From Longispora albida DSM 44784 (GTDB lineage: Bacteria > Actinomycetota > Actinomycetes > Mycobacteriales > Micromonosporaceae), in NCBI RefSeq assembly GCF_000379825.1, contig NZ_KB903813.1, forward strand, positions 509,333 through 573,332: DNA of 64,000 nucleotides, written 5' to 3'. A model generated the notes under the pieces. That model was not told the origin of the DNA and ran no database searches. It saw only the letters and a list, made by a program, of their open reading frames with translations. The position numbers and the translations under genes are program-made. How positions within the stretch are numbered: the first letter of the stretch is position 1; every line of letters starts with the position of its first letter. Positions 53,583-62,141 of this stretch are shown here, piece after piece.

Positions 53583-56120
53583 CTAGGCGTCGATCGAGCG
53601 GCCGCGCAGCCAGCGGCTCACCTCGTCGCGCTGCTCGACCAGGATGCGGCGCAGGGCCGGGACCGGGTTGTGCTCGGCGAGGTACGCGTCGGTCCTGTCG
53701 ATCGTCGCCTGCTCGACAGCCCACGCCGGGTAGAAGCCGGCCACGATGTTGCGGGAGATCTCGCCCGGGCGGCTGGCCCAGATCCGGTCGAGGACCGCGA
53801 AGTACTCGTCCACGTAGGACGCGAGCAGCTCCGCCTGGCCCGTCTGGCCGAAGCCAGCGCCCGTGCCGCCGCCCCGGCCGCCCAGGATGGCCTCCTGCAT
53901 GCCGTTGGACAGGTCGTCGCGGTCGATCACGGAAGCCCACGCCTCGGCCTTGGCCCCGGCGTCGGGACGGCTCGCCAGCAGGCTGGCCGCGTGCTGCTGG
54001 CCCGCCGTCGTCTGGTCGGTCGCGAGCTGTGCGGCCACCTCGGCCTCTCCGGCCTTACCGCTCTTGACCAGCGGCGTCAGGTACGCCCAGCGCAGCTCGG
54101 CGTCGAGCGACAGCCCGGCGATGGTCTCGGTGCCGCCGAGGATCGCGGCGACGGTGCCGAGCTGCTCGTCCGTACCGGCGAGGCGGGCGAAGGTCCGCGC
54201 CCAGGAGAGCTGGAGGTCGCTGCCCGGCTCGGCGGCCCGGAGGAAGCCGAGCGCGGCGTCGGCGACCTCGGGCCGGGGACGGGCCGAGTAGTACTGGACG
54301 GCGGCGAGCAGTCCACGCTGGATGGACTCGACGACGCCGATCTCGCTCTCCCGGCCCACGTTCGCCAGGGCCATGCCGATGTAGTCGCCGGCGGCCAGCT
54401 CGCCGCTGCGGACCATGTCCCAGGCGGCCGTCCAGCACAGCGCGCGGGCCAGCGAGTCGGTCAGCTCGCCGGTGCCGGCCAGCACGGTCGCGAGCGAGCG
54501 CTCGTCGAAGCGGATCTTGGCGTAGGTCAGGTCGTCGTCGTTGAGCAGGACCAGGTCCGGCTGGCGCTCGCCGAGCAGCTCCGGTACGGCCGTCGCCGTG
54601 CCCGCCACGTCCAGCTCGACCTGCTTCACCCGGACCAGGCCGGCGTCGCCGCGCTCGTAGAGGCCGATGGCGATCCGGTGCTGGCGGATGGTCGGGTGGT
54701 CGGCCGGTGCCTCCTGCTGGACCTCGAACGAGGTGAACCGGCCCTCGGCGTCCACAGTGAACACCGGACGGAGCGTGTTCGGGCCGGAGGTCTGCAGCCA
54801 GTCGGCCGACCAGGACTTCAGGTCGCGGCCGGAGGCCTGCTCCAGCGCGGCCAGCAGGTCGGCGAGGGTGGTGTTGCCCCAGGCGTGGTCACGGAAGTAC
54901 TGCCGGATGCCGGCGAAGAAGGCCTCACTGCCGACCCACGCGGCGAGCTGCTTGAGGACGGCGGCACCCTTCGCGTACGTGATGCCGTCGAAGTTGGTCA
55001 GCAGGTCGGCCAGGTCGCGGATGTCGGCGACGATCGGGTGCGTGGAGGGCAGCTGGTCCTGGCGCAGCGCCCAGCTCTTGTCGGCCTCGGCGAAGGACGT
55101 CCACGCGTTCGGCCACTTGGTCACCTCTGCCTGGCAGCGCACCGCGATGTACGTCGCGAAGGACTCCTTGAGCCACAGGTCGTCCCACCACTGCATCGTG
55201 ACCAGGTCGCCGAACCACATGTGGGCCAGCTCGTGCAGGATCGTCTCGGCCCGCCGCTGGTACCGCACGTCGGTCACCTTCGAGCGGAACAGGTAGTTCT
55301 CGTTGATGGTCACGCAGCCGACGTTCTCCATCGCACCGATGTTGTACTCGGGCACGAAGATCTGGTCGTACTTCTCGAACGGGTACGGCTGGTCGAACTT
55401 CTCCAGGAAGTAGTCGAAGCCCTGCTTCGTCACCTCCAGCACGTTGTCCGCGTCGAGGTACGGGGCGCCCGAGGCCCGGCATGCCACGGCCAGCGGCACG
55501 ACCTGCCCGGCCGGGGAGGTGTAGGTGTCCCTGACGACGTGGTAAGGCCCGGCCACCAGCGCCGTGATGTAGGTCGAGATCGGCTGCGTCGGGGCGAAGT
55601 GCCACGTGCCGTCCACCGGCTCCGGGGTCGGCGAGTTGGAGAACACCTCCCAGCCCTCCGGCGCGGTCACCGTGAACGTGAACCGGCCCTTGAGGTCGGG
55701 CTGCTCGAACGTCGCGAACACCCGGCGGCAGTCCGGCACCTCGAAGTGCGTGTACACGTAGACGTTGCCGTCGACCGGGTCGACCGTCCGGTGGAGACCC
55801 TGCCCGGTGTTGGAGTAGGCGCAGTCGGCCACGACGACCAGCTCGTTGTCGGCGGCCAGGCCCGCCAGCTCGATCCGCCCGTCCTTGTACACGGTTTCCG
55901 GGTCGAGCTCCCGCCCGTTCAGCGTCACCGAGTGCACCTTCGGCGCGATCAGGTCGGCGAACGACGTCGCGCCCGGCTCGCTCGCCGCGAACCGGATCAC
56001 CGTGGTCGAGGCGAAGGTCTCCGGGCCCCGGGTGAGGTCGAGGGTGACCTGGTACGAGTCGGCGGACAGCAGCGCACCGCGCGCGGCCGCCTCCTCGCGG
56101 GTCAGGTTCGTTCCGGGCAT
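53583..56120 (-). CDS. pepN: Aminopeptidase N (M1 family)
   Basis: 845 residues from ATG 56120, four bases after an AGGAG site; the longer GTG start at 56132 contains that site. Zinc metallopeptidase that removes N-terminal residues. IGAMENVG holds the substrate-binding GxMEN motif; zinc ligands are His296 and His300 in HELAHMW with catalytic Glu297, and Glu319 in WLKESFA. The C-terminal half (GGRGGGTGAGFGQTG region and after) is the helical ERAP-like domain seen in actinobacterial PepN. Length is typical. Confidence 0.95.
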   Translation of the reverse strand: MPGTNLTREEAAARGALLSADSYQVTLDLTRGPETFASTTVIRFAASEPGATSFADLIAPKVHSVTLNGRELDPETVYKDGRIELAGLAADNELVVVADCAYSNTGQGLHRTVDPVDGNVYVYTHFEVPDCRRVFATFEQPDLKGRFTFTVTAPEGWEVFSNSPTPEPVDGTWHFAPTQPISTYITALVAGPYHVVRDTYTSPAGQVVPLAVACRASGAPYLDADNVLEVTKQGFDYFLEKFDQPYPFEKYDQIFVPEYNIGAMENVGCVTINENYLFRSKVTDVRYQRRAETILHELAHMWFGDLVTMQWWDDLWLKESFATYIAVRCQAEVTKWPNAWTSFAEADKSWALRQDQLPSTHPIVADIRDLADLLTNFDGITYAKGAAVLKQLAAWVGSEAFFAGIRQYFRDHAWGNTTLADLLAALEQASGRDLKSWSADWLQTSGPNTLRPVFTVDAEGRFTSFEVQQEAPADHPTIRQHRIAIGLYERGDAGLVRVKQVELDVAGTATAVPELLGERQPDLVLLNDDDLTYAKIRFDERSLATVLAGTGELTDSLARALCWTAAWDMVRSGELAAGDYIGMALANVGRESEIGVVESIQRGLLAAVQYYSARPRPEVADAALGFLRAAEPGSDLQLSWARTFARLAGTDEQLGTVAAILGGTETIAGLSLDAELRWAYLTPLVKSGKAGEAEVAAQLATDQTTAGQQHAASLLASRPDAGAKAEAWASVIDRDDLSNGMQEAILGGRGGGTGAGFGQTGQAELLASYVDEYFAVLDRIWASRPGEISRNIVAGFYPAWAVEQATIDRTDAYLAEHNPVPALRRILVEQRDEVSRWLRGRSIDA

Positions 56121-56144
56121 GGTGCTCCTCACATTGATGGCGGA

Positions 56145-57692
56145 CTACGCTGGCCGTGGGACGCTGAGCGGGGCGCTGGGCTCGTAGATCAGGTATCCGG
56201 CCACTGCGGTGCAGGGTACGCCTGCCGCCCGCGACCGGAAGATCTCACCTTCCCGCGAATTCTCCGGGAAGACGTAAGCCGGCCGCCTGGTTTCCTCGAG
56301 TGTTTTCCGATACCCCGGTACGCGGTCATATGCCGGGCCCATGTCGGGTGCGACAGTTGCGCAGATGATCCGTTCCCGGGTGGCGAAGGCGAGCCGGTTG
56401 CACGTCCAGTACTCGGTGTAGATCCGGGTGATGCCCCGCTCGCCGAGTGCCGTGACCAGCCGGCCCAGTGCCCGGTCGGATTCCCGGGTCTCGGCGGTCT
56501 TGCGGGCTGCGCCGTAGGTCGCAGCGACGGACAGCAGGGCGACGGCGCCCAGCACGGCGAGCCGGAGCAGGCCGTTGACCCCGCCCCTGGTCCGGCTGCC
56601 CGGCGACGCTGCCGAGCGGAAAGCCCCAGTCCACAGTGGCCAGAGTACGGCAGGCATCGATACCAGTAAGCATGCGAGGTAGCGTGCGCTCTCCCGGGGA
56701 GTGTTCACGGCCGAGGGGCTCTTGACGAACCACGCGATGGTGACCAGGCCGGCGATCACGAGCGCCAGCTGGGCCCACTGCTTGTTCCGCCAGGCCACAC
56801 AGCCGGAGACGAGCAGCAGTACCGGCACCAGGACGCCCCACCAGCCGTACGTCTCCGGCGGGCACGAGTACTGCGGGCACACCCCGGTCGCGACCGGCAC
56901 CCCGATCAGGAGCCCGCCTTCGAGGTGCCCGCCCAGCCCTGCCCCGGCGGCCTGCCCGGCTCCGGCGTTGCTGAGCTGGCCGAAGACCTCCCAGCTGCGG
57001 TCACCGGCCCGGGCGGTGAGGTCGTGGACGATCAGCGGGAGCGCGCCGAGGACGACACCGCCGGCCAGCTCGGCGGCTCGCCGGATGGTCAGCCTGTGCC
57101 GGACGAGCATCAGCACACCGGCTGCGGCCACGTACGGCAGCCCCAGCCAGTCGTCCCACAGCAGGAAACCCGCGAGCAGCCCGAACAGCAGGTACCAGGG
57201 CTTCCGCCCCGCCGCGATCAGCATCAGCGCCGCTGCGACCGGCACCAGCTCCGGGTACCCGCCGCCCGACACGAGCTGGTTGTACGCGATCCGGTCGGAG
57301 CACAGGGCGAACAGGCCGGTCATGGCGGTGGCGAACCAGGGCGTGTAGAGCTGGGCGACCAGCCGCCACATGAGGAACAGGAAAGCCGCGTAGAACAGCA
57401 GGTTCGGCAGCCGGAGCGCGAGGGTCGACGGGCCGGCGAGCCAGAACAGCGGCGCTGCCAGGTACGCCTCGATCGCGCCCATGTAGTGCTGGCCGTAGAA
57501 GTACACCGGGAAGGCCTTGCCCTGGCTGATGTGCAGGGCCATCAGCCCCATCGTCGCCTCGTCGCTGTTGGAGCTCCACGGGGTGCCGAGAAGGAGGAGG
57601 ATTGCCCGGTACGCGACCCCGGCACCGCCGAGCAATAATGCGATTCGTCCCGCCATGCGCATCACTGTAACTTTGCTCCCCTGGCCGGCCAT
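56145..57692 (-). CDS. Polytopic membrane protein, GT-C glycosyltransferase-like
   Basis: 515 residues from ATG 57692; the GTG at 57665 or ATG at 57662 may be the real start since no clear ribosome-binding site precedes 57692. About ten to eleven helices, a first external loop with SSNSDEATMGLMALHI, where the Asp/Glu pair resembles the catalytic acids of GT-C enzymes, and a soluble C-terminal domain of about 110 residues with three cysteines. Such enzymes use polyprenyl-phosphate sugars. Specificity is unknown. It lies 24 bases upstream of pepN in the same direction, so the two may be co-transcribed. Confidence 0.7.
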   Translation of the reverse strand: MAGQGSKVTVMRMAGRIALLLGGAGVAYRAILLLLGTPWSSNSDEATMGLMALHISQGKAFPVYFYGQHYMGAIEAYLAAPLFWLAGPSTLALRLPNLLFYAAFLFLMWRLVAQLYTPWFATAMTGLFALCSDRIAYNQLVSGGGYPELVPVAAALMLIAAGRKPWYLLFGLLAGFLLWDDWLGLPYVAAAGVLMLVRHRLTIRRAAELAGGVVLGALPLIVHDLTARAGDRSWEVFGQLSNAGAGQAAGAGLGGHLEGGLLIGVPVATGVCPQYSCPPETYGWWGVLVPVLLLVSGCVAWRNKQWAQLALVIAGLVTIAWFVKSPSAVNTPRESARYLACLLVSMPAVLWPLWTGAFRSAASPGSRTRGGVNGLLRLAVLGAVALLSVAATYGAARKTAETRESDRALGRLVTALGERGITRIYTEYWTCNRLAFATRERIICATVAPDMGPAYDRVPGYRKTLEETRRPAYVFPENSREGEIFRSRAAGVPCTAVAGYLIYEPSAPLSVPRPA

Positions 57693-57760
57693 AACCCAGA
57701 AACCTCCCCGGCCCGGACCCGGAGGCCGGCAGGTACCCAGTTCGGCGCGGAGCGACTATC

Positions 57761-57797
57761 GTTCGGTAGAGCAAACGTTCGTTCGGTATGGGCGAAC
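57761..57797 (+). promoter_or_regulatory. Repeated GTTCGGTA sites before the aldehyde dehydrogenase gene
   Basis: GTTCGGTA at 57761-57768 and 57781-57788, exactly 20 bp apart, with an extra CGTTC at 57776-57780. The second copy is part of a dyad GTTCG(57781)...CGAAC(57793-57797). It looks like an operator of an IclR- or GntR-type regulator encoded elsewhere. Confidence 0.55.
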
Positions 57798-57827
57798 AAC
57801 CGAAGGCCGACCAGCAAGGAGACCCAC

Positions 57828-59207
57828 GTGGTGCACACGCACGTGCAGGACGTAGACACGGCCGCACGGGCCGCTGCCGCCGCCGCGCCCGAATTCGCCG
57901 CCCTGCCGCTGACCCGGCGGGCCGGGCTGCTCCGGGCGGTCGCCGCGGAGCTGCGCGCCGAATCCGCCGCGATCATCGCCGCCGCCGACGAGGAGAGCCA
58001 CCTCGGCGTGCCCCGGCTGACCGGCGAACTGGAGCGCACCTGCGTCCAGCTCGAGCTCTTCGCCGACGCCGTGCAGGCCGGAGCCTTCCTCGAGGCGATC
58101 ATCGACCACGCCGACCCGGCAGCCAAGCCCGCACCGCGCCCCGACCTGCGCCGGATGCTCGCCCCGCTCGGCCCGGTCGCGGTCTTCGCCGCCAGCAACT
58201 TCCCGCTCGCCTTCTCGGTGGCCGGCGGCGACACCGCCTCGGCGCTCGCCGCAGGCTGCCCGGTCGTCGTGAAGGCCCACCCCGGCCACCCCAGGACCTC
58301 CGAGCTGGTCGCCTCGATCCTCGCCCGCGTGCTGCCGACCGGCGTCTTCGGCATCGTCTACGGCTTCGAGGCCGGCCCGGCGCTGGTCCAGCACCCGGCG
58401 ATCAAGGCCGTCGGGTTCACCGGCTCGCTGGCCGGCGGCCGGGCGCTGTTCGACCTCGCCTCAGCCCGGCCCGAGCCGATCCCGTTCTACGGCGAGCTCG
58501 GCTCGCTCAACCCGGCCGTCGTCACGCCAGCCGCCATCGCCGAACGCGGGCAGGAGATCGCCGAGGGCTTCATCGGCTCCTTCACGATGGGCTCCGGGCA
58601 GTTCTGCACCAAGCCGGGCCTGCTGTTCCTCCCGGAGGGCCACGGCCTGACCTTCGACCTGACCGCCGTCACCACCGGGCAGCTCCTCACCGAGAACATC
58701 GAGAAGGGGTACGCCGCCGGCGTCACCGACCTCGCCGCGGCCCCCGGCGTCCGCCAGCTGGCCGGCCCGGCCCCCGCCCTGTTCACCGCGCCGGCCGCCG
58801 CCCTGACCGGGCCGCTGCTGGAGGAGTGCTTCGGGCCGGCCTCGGTGATCGTCGAGTACGCCTCGCCGGCCGAGCTGCTGTCCGTCCTCGGCACCCTCCC
58901 GGGCAGCCTCACCGGAACCGTCCACACCGGAGCCGACGACGACGTCGCTCCGCAGGTGCTGCCGGTACTGGCCGGGCTCGCCGGCCGGGTCCTCGTCAAC
59001 GGCTGGCCGACCGGCGTCGCCGTCACAGCGGCCCAGCAGCACGGTGGCCCCTGGCCCTCGGCGACCACGTCCATGTACACGTCCGTCGGCGAGACCGCGA
59101 TCCGCCGCTTCCTCCGCCCGGTCGCGTACCAGAACGTCCCCGACGCCCTCCTCCCCGAAGCCCTCCAGGAGTCCAACCCGCTGGGCATCCCCCGCCGGGT
59201 TTCCTAG
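57828..59207 (+). CDS. Aldehyde dehydrogenase, 2-oxoglutarate-semialdehyde type, NADP-linked
   Basis: 459 residues from GTG 57828, six bases after AAGGAG. Family motifs: VFAASNFPLAFSVAGGDTASALAAGCPVVVK for cofactor binding, YGELGSLNP with catalytic Glu, and GSGQFCTKPG with catalytic Cys. The NFPLAFSV segment and the short length fit the NADP-dependent 2-oxoglutarate semialdehyde dehydrogenases of pentose and sugar-acid degradation. No other gene of such a pathway is here; the upstream repeats suggest control by a distant sugar-acid regulator. Confidence 0.88.
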   Translation: MVHTHVQDVDTAARAAAAAAPEFAALPLTRRAGLLRAVAAELRAESAAIIAAADEESHLGVPRLTGELERTCVQLELFADAVQAGAFLEAIIDHADPAAKPAPRPDLRRMLAPLGPVAVFAASNFPLAFSVAGGDTASALAAGCPVVVKAHPGHPRTSELVASILARVLPTGVFGIVYGFEAGPALVQHPAIKAVGFTGSLAGGRALFDLASARPEPIPFYGELGSLNPAVVTPAAIAERGQEIAEGFIGSFTMGSGQFCTKPGLLFLPEGHGLTFDLTAVTTGQLLTENIEKGYAAGVTDLAAAPGVRQLAGPAPALFTAPAAALTGPLLEECFGPASVIVEYASPAELLSVLGTLPGSLTGTVHTGADDDVAPQVLPVLAGLAGRVLVNGWPTGVAVTAAQQHGGPWPSATTSMYTSVGETAIRRFLRPVAYQNVPDALLPEALQESNPLGIPRRVS

Positions 59208-59220
59208 TCCCCACATGATC

Positions 59221-59262
59221 GTGGGACCCCTCATGCTGCTATAGCGACATGAGGGGTCCCAC
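59221..59262. repeat. 42-bp near-perfect palindrome after the aldehyde dehydrogenase gene
   Basis: Arms of 15 bp (59221-59235 with 59248-59262, GTGGGACCCCTCATG on the left) are perfect. Two mismatched pairs follow, then the centre GCTATAGC is itself palindromic, so 19 of 21 pairs match. No T run follows. It may act as terminator, but the symmetry also suits a DNA-level element. Confidence 0.75.
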
Positions 59263-59322
59263 ACGCTTGTCTTCCACGTGACGCTGGGCAGTGCTCGGGA
59301 ACAGTGGCGCGCGGCGGGTGCC

Positions 59323-59355
59323 TGGCAGCGGGTACAAAGAAAGTGGTTGTGATCT
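59323..59355 (-). repeat. Post-terminator intergenic repeat, copy 3
   Basis: On the minus strand it reads AGATCACAACCACTTT then CTTTGTACCCGCTGCCA. The last 17 bases equal those in 8132-8148. It lies three bases beyond the terminator stem of the minus-strand receptor gene, in the same relative orientation as the other copies. Confidence 0.6.
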
Positions 59356-59358
59356 GAA

Positions 59359-59393
59359 AAGAAGCGCCGGGTGATGACCGCCCGGCGCTTCTT
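59359..59393 (-). terminator. Terminator of the Liv receptor gene
   Basis: 13-bp stem (AAGAAGCGCCGGG at 59359-59371 with 59381-59393) and a 9-base loop; on the minus strand it is followed by TTTT. It begins 16 bases after the receptor stop. Confidence 0.88.
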
Positions 59394-59408
59394 CGTACTA
59401 TGTGGAGC

Positions 59409-60578
59409 CTAGCTGGCCAGACGCCATTCGCCGTTCCGGACGACGACGATCTTCAGAGCCTCGGCCTGGAGGCCGGAGTGGTTCTCCGCCGTCATCTTGA
59501 TCGGGCCGGTCATGCCGTCGAGCTGGGCCTTCTCCAGCGCGTCGCGGATCTTGTCCGGGTCGGTGGTGCCGGTGGACTTCACCGCGTCGGCGATCATCTG
59601 CACGGCGTCGGCGCCGAAGGACGCGAAGCCGGAGTAGGTGCCGTAGGCGGCCGAGTAGTCCCTGAACCACGCCTTCTGGGCGGTGACCTGCGGGGTGGTC
59701 GCGACGGCGTCGTTGATCGCCAGGATGCCCGGGAACACCATGTGGGTGCCCTCGGACGCGCTCTGGGCGCCCTTCACGAACAGCTCGGCGCCTGCGCCGG
59801 CGTCGAGGTAGACCTGGCCGGCCGGGTACTTCGCGGTCTGCAGCGCCTGGGCGATGAGGCCTGCGGCGGGCATGACGGCCCAGACCACCACGGCCTCGGG
59901 TTCCTTGGCGACGACCTTGCCGACCTGGATGGTCATGTCCTTGTCGTCCTGGCCGAACTCCTCGGCCGCGACGATCTCGATGCCCTTGGCCTTGGCCTTC
60001 TCGGTGACCTTGGCCTTGCCGTCCTGGCCGTAGACGTTCTGGACGCTGATCAGGCCGATCTTCTTGATCCCCTTGCGGTGCAGCTCGTTGACGATGGCGT
60101 CAGCGTCCTCGGCGGGGTTCGGCGAGATCTTGAAGACGTACTTGGTGTTCGGGTCGCTCGGTGCGGTGATCCCGCTGGCCGAGCCGAGCGCGATGACCGG
60201 GGTCTTCTTGGTCGTCGCGGTGGCCTTGGCGTTGACGATGCACGCGCTGCACCCACCCGAGATGATCGCGGAGACCTTCTCGTTGTCGATGAAGTGGTTG
60301 ACGTTCGCCAGGCCGACGTCGGGCTTGGTCTGGTTGTCCCTGATGATCAGCTTGATCTTGCGGCCGCCCACCCCGCCGGCGTCGTTGATCTGCTTGACCT
60401 TGAGGTTCAGAGCCTTCTCGAACGTCGCGCCGAGCACCTGCGTCGCGCCGGACAGCTCGATGCTCGCGCCGATCTTGATTTCGCCCGCCGGCGTGTCCTT
60501 CTTCTCAGCAGCACAGCCGCTCATCGCGACAAGTACCACTGCGGACAGTAGTGCGCCGAGCATGCGGGGTTTGCTCAC
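59409..60578 (-). CDS. Branched-chain amino-acid-type ABC receptor lipoprotein
   Basis: 389 residues. Lipobox MSGC after a hydrophobic signal; mature protein has the Leu/Ile/Val-binding (Peripla_BP_6) fold with IKIGASIELSGATQVLG, IKQINDAGGVGGRKIKL-type segments and IISGGCSACIVNAKA. It follows the livHMGF genes on the same strand but with a 91-base gap and its own good promoter, so it may be made in excess over the membrane parts. Exact ligand (Leu/Ile/Val, urea, other amino acid) is not shown by sequence. Confidence 0.9.
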   Translation of the reverse strand: MSKPRMLGALLSAVVLVAMSGCAAEKKDTPAGEIKIGASIELSGATQVLGATFEKALNLKVKQINDAGGVGGRKIKLIIRDNQTKPDVGLANVNHFIDNEKVSAIISGGCSACIVNAKATATTKKTPVIALGSASGITAPSDPNTKYVFKISPNPAEDADAIVNELHRKGIKKIGLISVQNVYGQDGKAKVTEKAKAKGIEIVAAEEFGQDDKDMTIQVGKVVAKEPEAVVVWAVMPAAGLIAQALQTAKYPAGQVYLDAGAGAELFVKGAQSASEGTHMVFPGILAINDAVATTPQVTAQKAWFRDYSAAYGTYSGFASFGADAVQMIADAVKSTGTTDPDKIRDALEKAQLDGMTGPIKMTAENHSGLQAEALKIVVVRNGEWRLAS

Positions 60579-60621
60579 GGGTGGTCCTCTCCGTTATCTC
60601 CCCAAGTCAGGTTCGCTCGGG

Positions 60622-60651
60622 ATGCTAGGTGCGACTTTCGCAAGTGGTCAA
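60622..60651 (-). promoter_or_regulatory. Vegetative-type promoter of the Liv receptor gene
   Basis: On the minus strand TTGACC (60651-60646) and TAGCAT (60627-60622) are 18 bases apart and lie about 45 bases before the receptor ATG. Confidence 0.6.
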
Positions 60652-60669
60652 GGGTCCACTACAGACTGT

Positions 60670-61383
60670 TCACACTGTTTCGCCCAGGTACGCCGTGCGG
60701 ACACGTGGGTCGGCCCGGAGTTCGTCCACGGGACCGGAAACCGCCACGGTGCCGCGATCGAGCAGGTAGCCACGGTGCGCGACCTTGAAGGCCGCGTGCG
60801 CGTTCTGTTCCACCAGGACCAATGTGGACCCTCGCCGAACCAGTTCACAGAGGACGGTTGTGACCTCGGTTACAGCCTTCGGGGCTAGACCGAGGGAGGG
60901 CTCGTCCAGTAGGACCACGCTCGGCTGAGCCATCAGCGCCCGGCCGATCGCCAGCATCTGCTGCTCGCCGCCGGACATGGTGCCCGCGGCCTGCGTGCGC
61001 CGTTCCCGCAGCCGTGGGAACAGGTCGTACACCTCTGACCTGGTCTTGTTCCGGTCGGCGGGCTTGCGGTGGTAGCCGCCGAGCGTCAGGTTCTCCTCGA
61101 CGGTCAGGCCGGCGAAGACCTTGCGGCCCTCCGGTACGAGCACGAGCCCGTCCCGCGAGCGCTTCTCGGCAGCCCGGCGCGTCACGTCCTTCCCGTGCCA
61201 CCGCACCGAGCCGGACCACGGGGTGATCAGGCCGGCGATGCTCTTCAGCAGGGTGGTCTTGCCGGCCCCGTTGGAGCCGATCAGCGTGACGGCCTCGCCC
61301 TCACCGACGGTCAGCGAGACGCCGTGCAGGGCCTCGATCCGGTCGTACCCGGCGACCAGCCCCTCCACTTCCAGGACAGTCAC
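60670..61383 (-). CDS. livF: Branched-chain amino-acid ABC transporter ATPase LivF
   Basis: 237 residues from GTG 61383. Walker A GSNGAGKTT, Q-loop region, signature MSGGEQQMLAIGRAL, Walker B VVLLDEPSLGL, and LVEQN for the switch histidine region. The LivF length and the EQNAH form separate it from LivG. GTG overlaps the livG stop as GTGA. Confidence 0.94.
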   Translation of the reverse strand: MTVLEVEGLVAGYDRIEALHGVSLTVGEGEAVTLIGSNGAGKTTLLKSIAGLITPWSGSVRWHGKDVTRRAAEKRSRDGLVLVPEGRKVFAGLTVEENLTLGGYHRKPADRNKTRSEVYDLFPRLRERRTQAAGTMSGGEQQMLAIGRALMAQPSVVLLDEPSLGLAPKAVTEVTTVLCELVRRGSTLVLVEQNAHAAFKVAHRGYLLDRGTVAVSGPVDELRADPRVRTAYLGETV

Positions 61384-62141
61384 TCTTCTTCTCCCAGGTA
61401 CGCCGTCCGCACGGCCGGGTCTGCCGTCACCTGCGCCGGGGTGCCGTCGGCGAGCAGCGCGCCACGGTCGAGCACCAGTACCCGGCTGCTCACGCTCATC
61501 ACGCTCGCCACGTCGTGCTCGACCAGCACCACGGTCATCCCGTCGGCGGCCAGCTTGGCGAACAGGTCGGTCAGGTCGACGCTCTCCGAGCGGGACAGGC
61601 CGGCCAGCGGCTCGTCGAGCAGGAGTACCCGGGGCCGGCCGGCCAGCGCCCGCGCGATCTCGACCCGGCGCTGGAGCCCGTAGGGCAGGCTGCTGGCGAC
61701 GGTGTCCGCGTACGGCGTCAGCCCGACCTGGTCGAGCAGCCCGGCGGCGGTGGCCCGGACCTCGCGGTGCATCCGCCGGCCGGACGGCAGCCCGAAGATC
61801 CCGGCCAGCGCCGAGGCCCAGTGCCCGGGCAGCTGGGGGACCAGCACGTTCTCCAGCACGGTCAGCGAGCCGAAGAGCTGGAGGTTCTGGAAGGTACGGG
61901 CCACGCCGTGCCGGGCGACCTTGTCGGCGGTCAGGCCGGAGACGACCTGCCCGTCGAGCCGGATCTGGCCCGAAGTGAGCCGCCCGACGCCCGACAGCGC
62001 GTTGAGCAGGGTGGTCTTGCCGGCCCCGTTCGGGCCGATCAGGCCGACCACGCCGCCGGTGTCGTGGCGGAGGGTCACGCCGTCGACGGCGACCACGCCG
62101 CCGAACCGGACGGTCACCTGGCTCAGTTCCAGCGTGGTCAT
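61380..62141 (-). CDS. livG: Branched-chain amino-acid ABC transporter ATPase LivG
   Basis: 253 residues from ATG 62141, which overlaps the livM stop as ATGA; the longer frame to 62345 lies within livM. Walker A GPNGAGKTT, RTFQNLQLFGSLTVLENV typical of LivG, signature LPYGLQRRVEIARAL, which is less canonical than LSGGQ but usual for this class, and Walker B VLLLDEPLAGL. Confidence 0.94.
   Translation of the reverse strand: MTTLELSQVTVRFGGVVAVDGVTLRHDTGGVVGLIGPNGAGKTTLLNALSGVGRLTSGQIRLDGQVVSGLTADKVARHGVARTFQNLQLFGSLTVLENVLVPQLPGHWASALAGIFGLPSGRRMHREVRATAAGLLDQVGLTPYADTVASSLPYGLQRRVEIARALAGRPRVLLLDEPLAGLSRSESVDLTDLFAKLAADGMTVVLVEHDVASVMSVSSRVLVLDRGALLADGTPAQVTADPAVRTAYLGEEE

Noticed and set aside
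53577-56669. 1030-codon plus-strand open frame opposite pepN
   Set aside because: Arg/Val/Gly-rich translation with no motif, exactly antisense to a clear M1 aminopeptidase. A product of GC-rich third positions, like the other long antisense frames at 2241-3962, 3993-5789, 11047-12396 and 17832-20351.
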